Assembly: GCA_947500435.1 (NCBI GenBank)
Contig: CANMRV010000003.1
Span: 62,001-126,000 of the forward strand
Length of the DNA: 64,000 nt
Reading direction: 5' to 3'
DNA from: an uncultured Flavobacteriaceae bacterium
GTDB taxonomy: Bacteria; Bacteroidota; Bacteroidia; Flavobacteriales; Flavobacteriaceae
Shown piece after piece: positions 35,026 through 43,237 of the stretch. Position 1 is the first letter of the stretch. Each line of letters opens with the position of its first letter. The translations under genes were made by a program, and so were the position numbers. The notes under the pieces are model-generated. The model had not been told where the DNA came from and searched no databases. It saw only the letters and a program-made list of their open reading frames with translations.

Positions 35026-35427
35026 TTACTTTCTTAAGGAATCGCGAATTTCAGTAAGCAATTCTTCAGCTGTTGGGCCTGCTGGAGCTGCTTCTGGCTC
35101 AGGAGCTTTTGTTTTGTTATAGGCCTTAACAATTAAGAACATTATAAATCCTACAATGATAAGGTTGATGATTGTGTTGATCCAGCTACCCCACATAATA
35201 GCATTTTCAGGTGAAGTTACGGCACCTGCAGCGTCTACTACTGCTTCGTCTAAAACGAATTTCTTATCGGCAAAATCCACGCCTCCAGCGAAGTGTCCGA
35301 CAAATGGCATAACAATATTATTTACAAAACCATTAATTACGGCACCGAGGGCTGTGGCCATAATAACTGCAACGGCAAAGTCGATAACATTGCCCGTCAT
35401 AATAAAATCCTTAAATTCTTTTAACAT
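35026..35427 (-). CDS. mscL: large-conductance mechanosensitive channel MscL, copy 2
   Basis: This 133-residue MscL is nearly identical to copy 1 (11832-12236) in the first 28 residues and in the C-terminal helix (NKTKAPEPEAAPAGPTAE), but the periplasmic loop (FADKKFVLDEAVVDAAG) differs clearly. Both have a conserved TM1/TM2 arrangement. Two copies in one 25-kb stretch suggest a recent duplication with divergence of the loop that sets gating. It lies downstream of alr on the minus strand with its own terminator. Confidence 0.95.
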   Translation of the reverse strand: MLKEFKDFIMTGNVIDFAVAVIMATALGAVINGFVNNIVMPFVGHFAGGVDFADKKFVLDEAVVDAAGAVTSPENAIMWGSWINTIINLIIVGFIMFLIVKAYNKTKAPEPEAAPAGPTAEELLTEIRDSLRK

Positions 35428-35526
35428 GATAAATAGTGTTTTAGTTGGTTAATTAAACTAATTGCAAAATCAATGCTATGCAATGTAAGAAAAAAAAAGA
35501 CTCCTAACGAAATGTTAAATAAGAAA

Positions 35527-36636
35527 TTATGATTCTATGAAAACACGCTTAACACGTTGTGAGATGCTTGTAAGGAGTTCGTAAGATATTGTTTTAGAGG
35601 TGGATGCGAATTCTTCGGCACTAGGATTGTCTCCGAAAATAACAACTTCATCCCCTTCTTTACAATCAATGTTTGTTATATCAATCATAATCATATCCAT
35701 ACAAACATTACCAATTATAGCAGCTTTTTGACCATTTACGTTTACATAGGTCTTTCCGTTGCCGTATTGTCTGCCGATACCATCCGCATGGCCTATAGGA
35801 AGAGTCGCGGTTATTTGATAACCTTCTGAAGTAAATGCTCTATTGTATCCTACAGTTTCGCCGGGTTCAATTTTGTGAATTTGTGATATAATGGTTTTCA
35901 AAGTTGCAACAGGTTTTAATTGGGAATCTATTTCTGCATCATTGCCAAATCCGTAGAGACCGATTCCGCTTCTCACCATATCAAACTGTGCTTCTGGATA
36001 ATTGATAATTCCTGAAGTGTTTAAAAGGTGTTTGAAAGGTTTTTGGTCCGTTTTTTTATCAAATTCTTGAGCGATTTTTTTAAAATTTCTAATTTGCTTC
36101 AGAGTAAACTCTTTTTCTTTCAAATCTTCCGAGGCTGCCAAATGCGAGAATATGGAAGTAACTTGTATCTCACTGCGATTATCAAGCTTTTCAAGAATGA
36201 AGTTGATATCATTCTCCCAAAACCCGAGGCGATTGAGGCCAGTGTTAAATTTGACGTGAACTGGATAATCTTTTTGTTGAAGCTCTTTCGCAACTTCTAA
36301 AAACTCTTTTAAAATCTTAGGGGAATACAAACTCGGTTCCAAACAACGCTCAATAAGTATTTTAAAATTGACCGCTTGGGGGTGTAGCACTAAAATTGGA
36401 GTTTTGATTCCAGCGTCACGAAGTTGCACACCTTCATGAACATAGGCTACGGCAAAATAATCTACACCTAATTTCTCTAATTTCTGTGCAATTTTAACCG
36501 AATCACTTCCGTAGGCAAATGCTTTTACCACGCCCAAAAACTTGGTCTCTGGTTTCAACTTTCCCTTTAGGTAGCGATAGTTATGTTCTAAATTAATGAG
36601 ATTGATTTCTAAAACGGTCTCTGCAGCTTTAGGCAT
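35527..36636 (-). CDS. alr: alanine racemase
   Basis: The open frame begins at 36672, but ATG at 36636 gives MPKAAETVLEINLINLEHNY, the usual family start, and overlaps the tdk end by 8 nt as in a coupled pair; 369 residues result. The PLP lysine is in LGVVKAFAYGSDSV and the catalytic Tyr is in VGYNRAF. It makes D-alanine for peptidoglycan. The gene follows tdk with overlapping stop/start. Confidence 0.93.
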   Translation of the reverse strand: MPKAAETVLEINLINLEHNYRYLKGKLKPETKFLGVVKAFAYGSDSVKIAQKLEKLGVDYFAVAYVHEGVQLRDAGIKTPILVLHPQAVNFKILIERCLEPSLYSPKILKEFLEVAKELQQKDYPVHVKFNTGLNRLGFWENDINFILEKLDNRSEIQVTSIFSHLAASEDLKEKEFTLKQIRNFKKIAQEFDKKTDQKPFKHLLNTSGIINYPEAQFDMVRSGIGLYGFGNDAEIDSQLKPVATLKTIISQIHKIEPGETVGYNRAFTSEGYQITATLPIGHADGIGRQYGNGKTYVNVNGQKAAIIGNVCMDMIMIDITNIDCKEGDEVVIFGDNPSAEEFASTSKTISYELLTSISQRVKRVFIES

Positions 36637-37273
36637 CGGCGTCTTTTTTGGCAGAGGAGACTTCTTCAGCATTAACTTTCATATCCTTTACCTTTTCTCT
36701 AAGCATTGCTTTGTAAAAGGCCGCTCGGCTGAGTGGTTCGTATTCTTCAGTTTCCCCAAGCATGACCAAGTCATCGTTATTTGATTTTCGAAAACTGTAG
36801 CTGGCGAGATTTCCGGTTCTTGTGCAGATAGCATGGACTTTGGTCACATATTCCGCTGTTGCCATAAGAGCTGGCATCGGGCCAAAGGGATTTCCTTTAA
36901 AATCCATATCAAGTCCAGCAACTACAACACGCACTCCCTTGTTGGCCAAATCATTACAGACCGTTACTATTTCGTCATCAAAAAATTGCGCCTCATCAAT
37001 CCCAACTACGTCGCAGGTATCGCCTAAAATTCGAATGTTTGCAGCAGCAGGAACTGGAGTAGAACGAATTTCATTCGAATCGTGGGAAACAACCTTATCT
37101 TCATCGTAACGGACATCAACCATAGGTTTGAAAATCTCCACCTTTTGCTTTGCGAATTGCGCTCGCTTCAATCGACGAATCAATTCCTCGGTTTTACCAG
37201 AAAACATCGAACCGCAGATAACTTCTATCCAGCCGAATTGTTCTTTGTGATTAACAGTATTTTCGAGAAACAT
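36629..37273 (-). CDS. tdk: thymidine kinase
   Basis: This 214-residue kinase phosphorylates thymidine with ATP for salvage. Walker A is GSMFSGKTEEL and the catalytic region is GIDEAQFFDDEI, with VVAGLDMDFKGNPFGPM after it. The zinc-binding cysteines of the family are mostly lost: HAICTRTGNLASYS keeps only one Cys, and the second CxxC pair is absent (YEPLSRAAF). Such loss is common in Bacteroidetes enzymes. It is co-transcribed with alr. Confidence 0.95.
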   Translation of the reverse strand: MFLENTVNHKEQFGWIEVICGSMFSGKTEELIRRLKRAQFAKQKVEIFKPMVDVRYDEDKVVSHDSNEIRSTPVPAAANIRILGDTCDVVGIDEAQFFDDEIVTVCNDLANKGVRVVVAGLDMDFKGNPFGPMPALMATAEYVTKVHAICTRTGNLASYSFRKSNNDDLVMLGETEEYEPLSRAAFYKAMLREKVKDMKVNAEEVSSAKKDADA

Positions 37274-37525
37274 TTTGTAATTTTATAGACTACTTTGAAA
37301 ACTAGAATAGTACCGACAACTTGGGAATTATCCATAATTTTCAACGAAGTTATGTGCAAAAAGAGACATAAAAAAGCAATTAATACATTTTAAAAGAGTC
37401 TCTTAAACTAAAATAGGGTGTTTTTTCGTTCTGGTTATACCAAACTTGAAGATTTCCTAAAGAAAGGCACAGGTTTTGCTAATTAAATAGAAGAAAGCAT
37501 TCCGATTTTTTAAATTTTAGTCCAA

Positions 37526-38218
37526 ATGAAACGAAAATTAAAAGAAGAGTTGATAAAATTGTCTACTGACATTATCACCTCGCGCGATATGAATGAGATA
37601 ACCGATATGTATGAGGCGGCAAAAACCTTGTACGAAAAATTGGCCGTCTTGAAATTCATAGATGAGAAGTTGACGGATATTGAGATTGACGTTTCCAAAA
37701 ATGTAATTGCGGCCAAATTTGAGACCATGGCCAATGCTGTATTAAATGCAAATTCAGGAGTGCCGGAAAGTAATCCGCATCAAGAAGACATCATAACACA
37801 TCCAGGAATGGATACCATAAAAGACATGGTGTCGGAAATGCCAAGTGAAACTCAGGTTGATGAGGTTTTAGCAGACTTTTTAGGAAAGCCGGATTTGATG
37901 AAGAATGATAAAGAATTCTTTACTCCAGCTAAAGAAAATGGTGTAAAAAAGGAAACGGCTACCAAATCATTGAATGACAAACTAAACGGAAAGGAAATAA
38001 AGGTTGATTTAAACAATCGCCTTGCGTTCGTAAAACATCTCTTCAATGGAAGTACCGAAGATTATAATCGAGTGTTGTCACAATTAAGTACAATTGATAC
38101 TGAAGAACGTTCGATTGCCTTTATAGATAATATGGTAAAACCTGATTATAACAATTGGGAAGGCAAGGAAGAATACGCCGAACGATTTATGGGTTTAATT
38201 GAACGTAGATTCTCTTAA
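37526..38218 (+). CDS. conserved Bacteroidetes-type protein of unknown function
   Basis: This 230-residue soluble protein has no signal peptide. The N-terminal part is helical and charged (KRKLKEELIKLSTDIITSRD), residues 90-150 are a low-complexity linker with Glu/Lys/Asn, and residues 155-230 are a compact helical block containing LNDKLNGKEIKVDLNNRLAF, VKHLFNGSTEDYNRVLSQL and MGLIERRF. No known domain is recognised by eye, though this C-terminal pattern is familiar in Bacteroidetes hypothetical proteins. It has its own terminator. Confidence 0.75.
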   Translation: MKRKLKEELIKLSTDIITSRDMNEITDMYEAAKTLYEKLAVLKFIDEKLTDIEIDVSKNVIAAKFETMANAVLNANSGVPESNPHQEDIITHPGMDTIKDMVSEMPSETQVDEVLADFLGKPDLMKNDKEFFTPAKENGVKKETATKSLNDKLNGKEIKVDLNNRLAFVKHLFNGSTEDYNRVLSQLSTIDTEERSIAFIDNMVKPDYNNWEGKEEYAERFMGLIERRFS

Positions 38219-38239
38219 ATCCTAATAGATAAAATTTAG

Positions 38240-38272
38240 AGCCCTTCATCAAAGTTGATGAAGGGCTTTTTT
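38240..38272 (+). terminator. terminator after hypothetical gene
   Basis: AGCCCTTCATCAA pairs with TTGATGAAGGGCT across two bases, followed by T residues. Confidence 0.85.
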
Positions 38273-38329
38273 ATTCCCAAATTTGTTAGCATTCCTTACC
38301 TTGTCGACTATTATTAGAAATAGCTACTT

Positions 38330-38686
38330 ATGAATATTCAAAAAATAGGGTACTACATTACAACAGCCATTTTGACTGGGATAATGATTTATTCGGCTCA
38401 AATGTATTTGCGGAATCCTGAGGAAATTGCGGGTTACTTTGAGAGTGTCAATTATCCAGGATATTTAGTGTATCCTCTGGCGATTGCCAAAATATTAGGG
38501 CTTATTGCTATATGGGGGAATTTTTCCAAATCTTTAAAAGAGTGGGCTTATGCAGGATTTTTCTTTGATGTTACCCTAGCTTTTACAGCGCACATGGTCG
38601 CCAAAGACGGGGGAGAATTATTCTCAATAATTGCCTTTATAGCCTTGATGATTTCCTACTTTTTAGGAAAAACAGTACGACCATAA
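38330..38686 (+). CDS. DoxX-like membrane protein
   Basis: This 118-residue protein has four membrane helices (IGYYITTAILTGIMIYSAQM, YPLAIAKILGLIAIWG, AYAGFFFDVTLAFTAHM, ISYFLGKTV). The arrangement and the YPLAIAKILG, WAYAGF motif fit the DoxX-like family, whose roles in respiration or thiol stress are poorly defined. It lies 9 bp before rsmI and is probably co-transcribed. Confidence 0.8.
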   Translation: MNIQKIGYYITTAILTGIMIYSAQMYLRNPEEIAGYFESVNYPGYLVYPLAIAKILGLIAIWGNFSKSLKEWAYAGFFFDVTLAFTAHMVAKDGGELFSIIAFIALMISYFLGKTVRP

Positions 38687-38695
38687 TCTAATAGA

Positions 38696-39367
38696 ATGGG
38701 GAAACTATATTTAGTTCCTACGCCGATAGGAAATTTAGAAGACATGACCTTACGGGCCATTCGCATTTTAAGAGAAGCGGATGTCATTCTAGCGGAAGAC
38801 ACCCGCACTAGTGGTAAGCTTTTGCAGCATTTTGATATTTCAACTCCTATGCAAAGTCATCATATGCATAATGAGCATAAAACTGTTGATGTTCTTGTAA
38901 AACGTATGCAATCAGGAGAAACGATTGCATTAATCTCCGATGCAGGTACCCCAGCAATTTCTGACCCTGGATTTCTATTAACTCGCGCCTGTGTCGAAAA
39001 TGGACTCGAAGTGGATTGTCTCCCTGGAGCAACCGCATTTGTTCCTGCCCTGGTTAACAGCGGACTCCCCAACGATAAATTTGTTTTCGAAGGATTTCTT
39101 CCTGTTAAGAAAGGAAGGCAAACACGCTTGAAGTTTTTAGCTGAAGAAACACGTACTATGGTTTTCTATGAATCGCCACATAAGTTGCTGAAAACTTTAG
39201 GAAATTTTGTAGAATATTTTGGAGAAGACAGACCTGTTTCTATTTCACGGGAATTAACCAAACTCTACGAAGAAACTATTCGTGGAACTGCGGAGGAAGT
39301 TTTAAAGCACTATACTGAAAAACCTCCAAAAGGCGAAATTGTGATTGTTGTTGGGGGCAAGAAATAG
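38696..39367 (+). CDS. rsmI: 16S rRNA 2'-O-methyltransferase RsmI
   Basis: This 223-residue SAM-dependent enzyme methylates the ribose of C1402 in 16S rRNA. It begins with KLYLVPTPIGNLEDMTLRAI and has AEDTRTSGKLLQHF, ALISDAGTPAISDPGFLL, and FYESPHKLLKTL, all typical. Length is a little short of Gram-negative relatives because the C-terminal helical tail is absent. It belongs to the run DoxX-rsmI-DUF819-UDG. Confidence 0.95.
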   Translation: MGKLYLVPTPIGNLEDMTLRAIRILREADVILAEDTRTSGKLLQHFDISTPMQSHHMHNEHKTVDVLVKRMQSGETIALISDAGTPAISDPGFLLTRACVENGLEVDCLPGATAFVPALVNSGLPNDKFVFEGFLPVKKGRQTRLKFLAEETRTMVFYESPHKLLKTLGNFVEYFGEDRPVSISRELTKLYEETIRGTAEEVLKHYTEKPPKGEIVIVVGGKK

Positions 39368-39404
39368 TTCTTTTCCGTATCGCGAATTATCTTAAATTGA
39401 ACCC

Positions 39405-40532
39405 ATGTTAACTCCATGGGTCATTTCATTTTTCACGGTAATCGCTGTTTACTTTCTTGACCGATGGGAAAACAAACACATTAAATCACTTTTCGATTGG
39501 GTGCCTGCTATTTTGCTAGCTTATGTAATTCCTGCTTTGATTTCTTTTTTGATGGATGTGGATTACTCCCAAGCGGATATTCATGATTTCAGCAAAGACT
39601 ATTTTATCCCTTTGGCAATTATAGCGGTAATGAGCAGCTTGTCCCTAGGGCAGTTAAAAGCTATCGGATGGAAACCAATTATCGTATTTGTGGCGGGGTC
39701 ATTATTCATTGCTGTTTTTCCCGTTTTATTGGGTTTGAGCTTAATGGACACCGATTTGGTAAGCGGAACCTTAATCAATCAGGACTATTGGAAAGGCATT
39801 CCGCCAATCGTAGGAAGCTGGATTGGCGGTAGCACAAGCCAATTGGTATTAAAAGAGTTGGTCGAATGTCCTGAAAATATCTTCCTCTCTGTTTTGGTAA
39901 TGGATAATATCTTGGTCAATATTTGGACGATTTTGATGTTTCAGACCATTAAGAAAAGCAAGTTTTTAAACAAGCGATTTAAAATTACTGATATCACTAT
40001 GCCTGAAGATTTGCGAACAGAAACTAAAAACCCCATTGCGCCTTGGCTTTGCGGACTCATACTTTTGGGGGGTGTTATTGCCTGCAATTTTATAATCGAA
40101 AGTTTTGTGGGTAGAGTAGTAATCCTTTCCTTCTTAGGTTTGGCTTTGAGTAATTTTATACCCAAATGGAATTTCAACTTTACCCTCAAAATTGGAAGCA
40201 TATTAATCATCATCGTAATGGCGGTTTTAGGATTAAAACTTCAATTCGCCACCTTAGGTTTCAACACTTCCTTTCTAGGATTTTTAATCGTTTGGCTAGT
40301 GGGTCATTTTGTGTTTATGATTTTAATTGCCAAGTTGTTGAATGTAAATATGGCATGGGTGCCAATCGCTAGCATGGCCAATGTAGGAGGTATTGCAACA
40401 GCTCCCGCAGTAACAGCGGCCTATGAAAAGAAATGGATGCCTCACGCCATTGTTTTGGCCATCTTAAGTATGGCAACTGGAACGTTTTGGGGAATGCTAA
40501 CGATTTATCTTCTGAAAACCTTCTTGATTTGA
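39405..40532 (+). CDS. DUF819 family membrane protein
   Basis: This 375-residue integral membrane protein has about ten helices. The segment PIVGSWIGGSTSQLVLKELVE and the C-terminal ASMANVGGIATAPAVTAAYEK are typical of DUF819 proteins. They are probable transporters with unknown substrates. Its stop is followed by one base and then the uracil-DNA glycosylase start. Confidence 0.85.
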   Translation: MLTPWVISFFTVIAVYFLDRWENKHIKSLFDWVPAILLAYVIPALISFLMDVDYSQADIHDFSKDYFIPLAIIAVMSSLSLGQLKAIGWKPIIVFVAGSLFIAVFPVLLGLSLMDTDLVSGTLINQDYWKGIPPIVGSWIGGSTSQLVLKELVECPENIFLSVLVMDNILVNIWTILMFQTIKKSKFLNKRFKITDITMPEDLRTETKNPIAPWLCGLILLGGVIACNFIIESFVGRVVILSFLGLALSNFIPKWNFNFTLKIGSILIIIVMAVLGLKLQFATLGFNTSFLGFLIVWLVGHFVFMILIAKLLNVNMAWVPIASMANVGGIATAPAVTAAYEKKWMPHAIVLAILSMATGTFWGMLTIYLLKTFLI

Positions 40533-40533
40533 C

Positions 40534-41103
40534 ATGAAAAAACTACTCTCCGAAATAAGAGCCTGCGAAGTCTGCAAAGTACATTTGCCATTGGGACCAA
40601 GACCTATTGTTGCCTGTCACCCTGATGCCAAAATCATCATCATTGGTCAAGCACCAGGAACAAAAGTTCATGAAACGGGAGTGCCTTGGGATGACCCCAG
40701 TGGACGACAACTACGAAAATGGTTAGGAGTTTCAGATGAAGTGTTTTACGATGAAACAAAAATTGCTTTAGTACCTATGGGATTCTGCTACCCCGGAAAA
40801 GGAAAAGGAGGAGACTTGCCACCGCGTACTGAATGTGCCCCTTTATGGCATCAACAACTTTGGGATGCTATGCCCAACCTTGAGTTTATTATTCTTATCG
40901 GTACTTATGCTCAGAAATATTATTTGAAGAAGGAAATGGAAAAGAACTTAACTGAAACGGTTAAGGCTTATCAAAAATATGCTCCGAAATATTTTCCATT
41001 ACCGCACCCTTCGCCAAGAAATCGGTTTTGGTTGACGAAGAATCCTTGGTTTGAAAAGGAGGTAGTAACAGAACTTCAGAAAAGAACTTCAACTTGTCTG
41101 TAG
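40534..41103 (+). CDS. uracil-DNA glycosylase family protein
   Basis: This 189-residue protein matches the UDG superfamily: IIIIGQAPGTKVHETGVPWDDPSG (water-activating region) and the second motif LPLPHPSPRNRFWLTKNPWF with the active His-Pro-Ser. A short N-terminal CEVCKVHLP suggests a few cysteines but not a full Fe-S cluster. It probably removes uracil or mismatched bases from DNA. It directly follows the DUF819 gene. Confidence 0.88.
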   Translation: MKKLLSEIRACEVCKVHLPLGPRPIVACHPDAKIIIIGQAPGTKVHETGVPWDDPSGRQLRKWLGVSDEVFYDETKIALVPMGFCYPGKGKGGDLPPRTECAPLWHQQLWDAMPNLEFIILIGTYAQKYYLKKEMEKNLTETVKAYQKYAPKYFPLPHPSPRNRFWLTKNPWFEKEVVTELQKRTSTCL

Positions 41104-41268
41104 ACTTCCTCTGAAGACATAGCATAAACACACGGTAATTATCACTCCTAATGTCTGCTTAAGACTGTCTGAAATTTGCCCATCTAAGGTGATTAGGCAT
41201 GAAATACAAATAATAATTAGGATTGATGCAAAAGTCTCTTTGTAATATTTGAAAATAAAATCTTTCAT
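41089..41268 (-). CDS. possible small membrane protein (59 residues)
   Basis: The frame could start at 41292, but ATG 41268 (MKDFIFKYYKE) is more natural. Two hydrophobic stretches are seen (FASILIIICISCLITL, LGVIITVCLCYVF). It overlaps the UDG 3' end by 15 nt on the opposite strand. A perfect 28-bp palindrome lies about 130 bp upstream. It may be real; no family is recognised. Confidence 0.35.
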   Translation of the reverse strand: MKDFIFKYYKETFASILIIICISCLITLDGQISDSLKQTLGVIITVCLCYVFRGSLQTS

Positions 41269-41400
41269 TTTTGGATATTTATATTTTGTCAAGTAATTCT
41301 ATTGATATGTAACATAAAAACTCAAGGTTAAATTAAGAAGAGAAACATCGGCTTAAAAAGACAGTTTCTTTAATGACTTGTTCTCAATTGAGCATCTTTT

Positions 41401-41428
41401 TTCTAATTTATTTTAAAATAAATTAGAA
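41401..41428. repeat. perfect 28-bp palindrome
   Basis: The left arm TTCTAATTTATTTT is the exact reverse complement of the right arm. It has no T-tract beyond the arm and no loop, so a protein operator is at least as likely as a hairpin. It sits upstream of the possible small membrane protein gene at 41089-41268. Confidence 0.7.
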
Positions 41429-41624
41429 GACTTACGCTAGTGGTAATAGTTAGAAACAAATGTACAATCTGTTACAAATGTAACAAAAAAGTAATTAATA
41501 TAACAATATGTGATGATTTAATGTTTTTTACAACAATAGTTCAAGCTTCAATCACCTTTTGAAATTTTATAAAAAATATATCCGGTAAAAAGAACAAATG
41601 TATAGATGAAGATTATTGATACTT

Positions 41625-41648
41625 AAAAACCCCACCAAAAGGTAGGGT
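41625..41648 (-). terminator. terminator of AhpD-like gene
   Basis: On the minus strand ACCCTACC pairs with GGTGGGGT (one mismatch) across TTTT, followed by TTTTTAAG. Confidence 0.6.
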
Positions 41649-41688
41649 CTAATATTCTTATAGCAAAGCGGTCTAACAATCCAAGAAT

Positions 41689-42291
41689 CTAATATCTCGA
41701 CCCATCATGCTTCCCTTTCTCCCAACCGTGTTTTCCTAAATATTGGTCACCACTTTCGACAGCACCATCCTCGATTGAAGTCCCCATAGAGTCATTCCAC
41801 CTATTGAGATATCCGAAAAGCGAAATCACCCCTAACATTTCTACTATTTCTCCTTCATTCCAGTGTTCGTATAAACGTGCTTTGATTTCTGCATCTACTC
41901 CGTTTGGTACTTGAGATGCTTGTAAGGAAAAGTCTAAAGCAGCGCGTTCGGCTTCTGAGAAAGCAGGGTGGGTTCTGTATTCCCAAATATTATCTAATTG
42001 TTCTTGTTCTGCACCATATCGTTCTGCAGCTCGTATGGCGTGAGCTTGGCAATAGCGACATCCGGTTGAGTTACTGCTGACCCAGGCAATCATTCTTTTC
42101 AAGGCAGAGGTGACACGACCTTCATTGGCCATCACTGCTTTATTCAAATTGATAAAGGCTTTGGAAATAGCTGGCCGATGCTGCATCGTCAACACCGAAT
42201 TCGGGCAAAACCCAAGGGTTTCATTAAAGAATTTTGCAAGTTCTGCTGTTTCAGGACTATGACTTGGATCAAGTGGATTTACTAAGGGCAT
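41689..42291 (-). CDS. carboxymuconolactone decarboxylase/AhpD-like protein
   Basis: The frame starts at 42339, but ATG 42291 (MPLVNPLDPSHSPET) is the likely start, giving 200 residues. The AhpD-like CxxC is in GCRYCQAHAIRAAERYG, with a nearby His as in alkylhydroperoxidase-type redox sites. It may reduce peroxides or handle thiols. It is divergent from OsmC, another peroxide-handling family, which suggests a shared oxidative-stress response. Confidence 0.85.
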   Translation of the reverse strand: MPLVNPLDPSHSPETAELAKFFNETLGFCPNSVLTMQHRPAISKAFINLNKAVMANEGRVTSALKRMIAWVSSNSTGCRYCQAHAIRAAERYGAEQEQLDNIWEYRTHPAFSEAERAALDFSLQASQVPNGVDAEIKARLYEHWNEGEIVEMLGVISLFGYLNRWNDSMGTSIEDGAVESGDQYLGKHGWEKGKHDGSRY

Positions 42292-42320
42292 ATTGTAATT
42301 TTTTTGAGTAGTTTTTATCT

Positions 42321-42328
42321 TACTTTTG
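42321..42328 (+). promoter_or_regulatory. -7 element of osmC
   Basis: TACTTTTG matches TAnnTTTG. It lies 25 bp before the ATG of osmC. The -33 element is not at the standard distance. Confidence 0.4.
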
Positions 42329-42352
42329 TGAACACACAAGAAACGAAAATTT

Positions 42353-42781
42353 ATGGCGACTACAAATCATATCACAACGAAATGGCTAGGAAATATGGCC
42401 TTTGAAAGTAACAATCCTTCAGGACATTCCTTAAAGATTGATATTGCAAAAGAAGATGGGGGAGATAGCAGTGGATTCCGCCCCAAAGCATTGATGCTTT
42501 CATCACTTGCTGGTTGTTCTGGGCTTGATGTTGCATCCTTAATGAAGAAAATGAAATTAGAGGTGGAGGAGTTTACTATCGAAACGATTGCCAACCTTAC
42601 GGATGAGCATCCAAAATTTTATGATAAAGTAGTTATAGAATATCATTTCCATGGAGGAAATCTAGAAGAAAAGAAACTACAAAGAGCTGTGGATTTGTCA
42701 ATTGAGAAATACTGTGGTGTGATGGAGATGTTTCGGCAGTTTGCAGAGCTTGAGATTAAGACCATATTTCATCATAAGTAA
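42353..42781 (+). CDS. OsmC-family protein
   Basis: This 142-residue protein has the two conserved cysteines of OsmC/Ohr peroxiredoxins: LSSLAGCSGLDVASLMKKM and IEKYCGVMEM. It also has GFRPKALMLS and the beta-rich N-terminus. OsmC family members reduce organic hydroperoxides. The stop codon is 2 bp before a 28-bp inverted repeat that bounds the four-helix-bundle cassette. Confidence 0.9.
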   Translation: MATTNHITTKWLGNMAFESNNPSGHSLKIDIAKEDGGDSSGFRPKALMLSSLAGCSGLDVASLMKKMKLEVEEFTIETIANLTDEHPKFYDKVVIEYHFHGGNLEEKKLQRAVDLSIEKYCGVMEMFRQFAELEIKTIFHHK

Positions 42782-42783
42782 AA

Positions 42784-42811
42784 AAGTTCAAGTGCAAGAG
42801 TCAAGTTCAAG
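42784..42811. repeat. left inverted repeat of four-helix-bundle cassette
   Basis: The repeat reads AAGTTCAAGTGCAAGAGTCA and continues AGTTCAAG. Its reverse complement recurs at 43205-43232 with one mismatch in 28. It lies between the osmC stop and the ATG of the small gene. Confidence 0.85.
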
Positions 42812-42819
42812 TTCAAAAA

Positions 42820-43170
42820 ATGACTGGTAAAAAATTTGATATAGAAGATAGACTTGTGAGCTTTGCAGCTTCAGTGGCACTATTTTGTAAAGGCTTGCCA
42901 AACGACATCACTGGACAATACTACGGAAATCAACTTTTAAGATCTGGAGGAAGTTCAGCCCTAAACTTTGGAGAGGCTCAAGGAACTAATTCTAATAGAG
43001 ATTACATTAACAAGGCAAGTATTTGTCTCAAAGAGCTTAAAGAATCAAGAGTTAACCTGAAAATTTTACATAAAGTTGAATACGGAAATAGTGGTAAAAG
43101 AGATAATTTACTTGATGAAGTAGAACAACTTATTCGAATTATTGCAACGATTATAAAAAACAAAAAGTGA
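42820..43170 (+). CDS. four-helix-bundle protein (23S rRNA intervening-sequence/S23 type)
   Basis: This 116-residue protein is entirely helical and matches the S23/IVS protein family: FAASVALFCKGLP, YYGNQLLRSGGSSALNFGEA, SNRDYINKASICLKELKES and IRIIATIIKNKK. In other bacteria such proteins are encoded inside intervening sequences of 23S rRNA or beside reverse transcriptases (Avd-like), and they bind nucleic acid. Here it lies between osmC and recJ and is enclosed by 28-bp inverted repeats at 42784-42811 and 43205-43232. No ribosome site is obvious. It looks like a mobile cassette. Confidence 0.9.
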   Translation: MTGKKFDIEDRLVSFAASVALFCKGLPNDITGQYYGNQLLRSGGSSALNFGEAQGTNSNRDYINKASICLKELKESRVNLKILHKVEYGNSGKRDNLLDEVEQLIRIIATIIKNKK

Positions 43171-43204
43171 AGTGTTTTTTTGAATAAGTTTTAGCCAAAT
43201 TGGG

Positions 43205-43232
43205 CTTGAACTTGACTCTTGAACTTGAACTT
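43205..43232. repeat. right inverted repeat of four-helix-bundle cassette
   Basis: This is the inverted copy of 42784-42811 (27 of 28 identical), reading CTTGAACTTGACTCTTGAAC and on. It ends 5 bp before the recJ ATG, so it replaces the normal 5' leader of recJ. Confidence 0.85.
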
Positions 43233-43237
43233 AGAGA

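Larger units (their letters stand above)
41293..41688. other. AT-rich intergenic region with a perfect palindrome
   Basis: No gene is seen in these 396 bp. The region holds a perfect 28-bp palindrome (41401-41428), runs of AATAACA/TGTAACA, and the terminator of the AhpD-like gene near 41625-41648. Confidence 0.45.

Noticed and set aside
36637..36672. Twelve-codon N-terminal extension of alanine racemase
   Set aside because: It overlaps tdk by 44 nt and is Pro/Lys-rich without family match; the start at 36636 gives the normal N-terminus and an 8-nt overlap.
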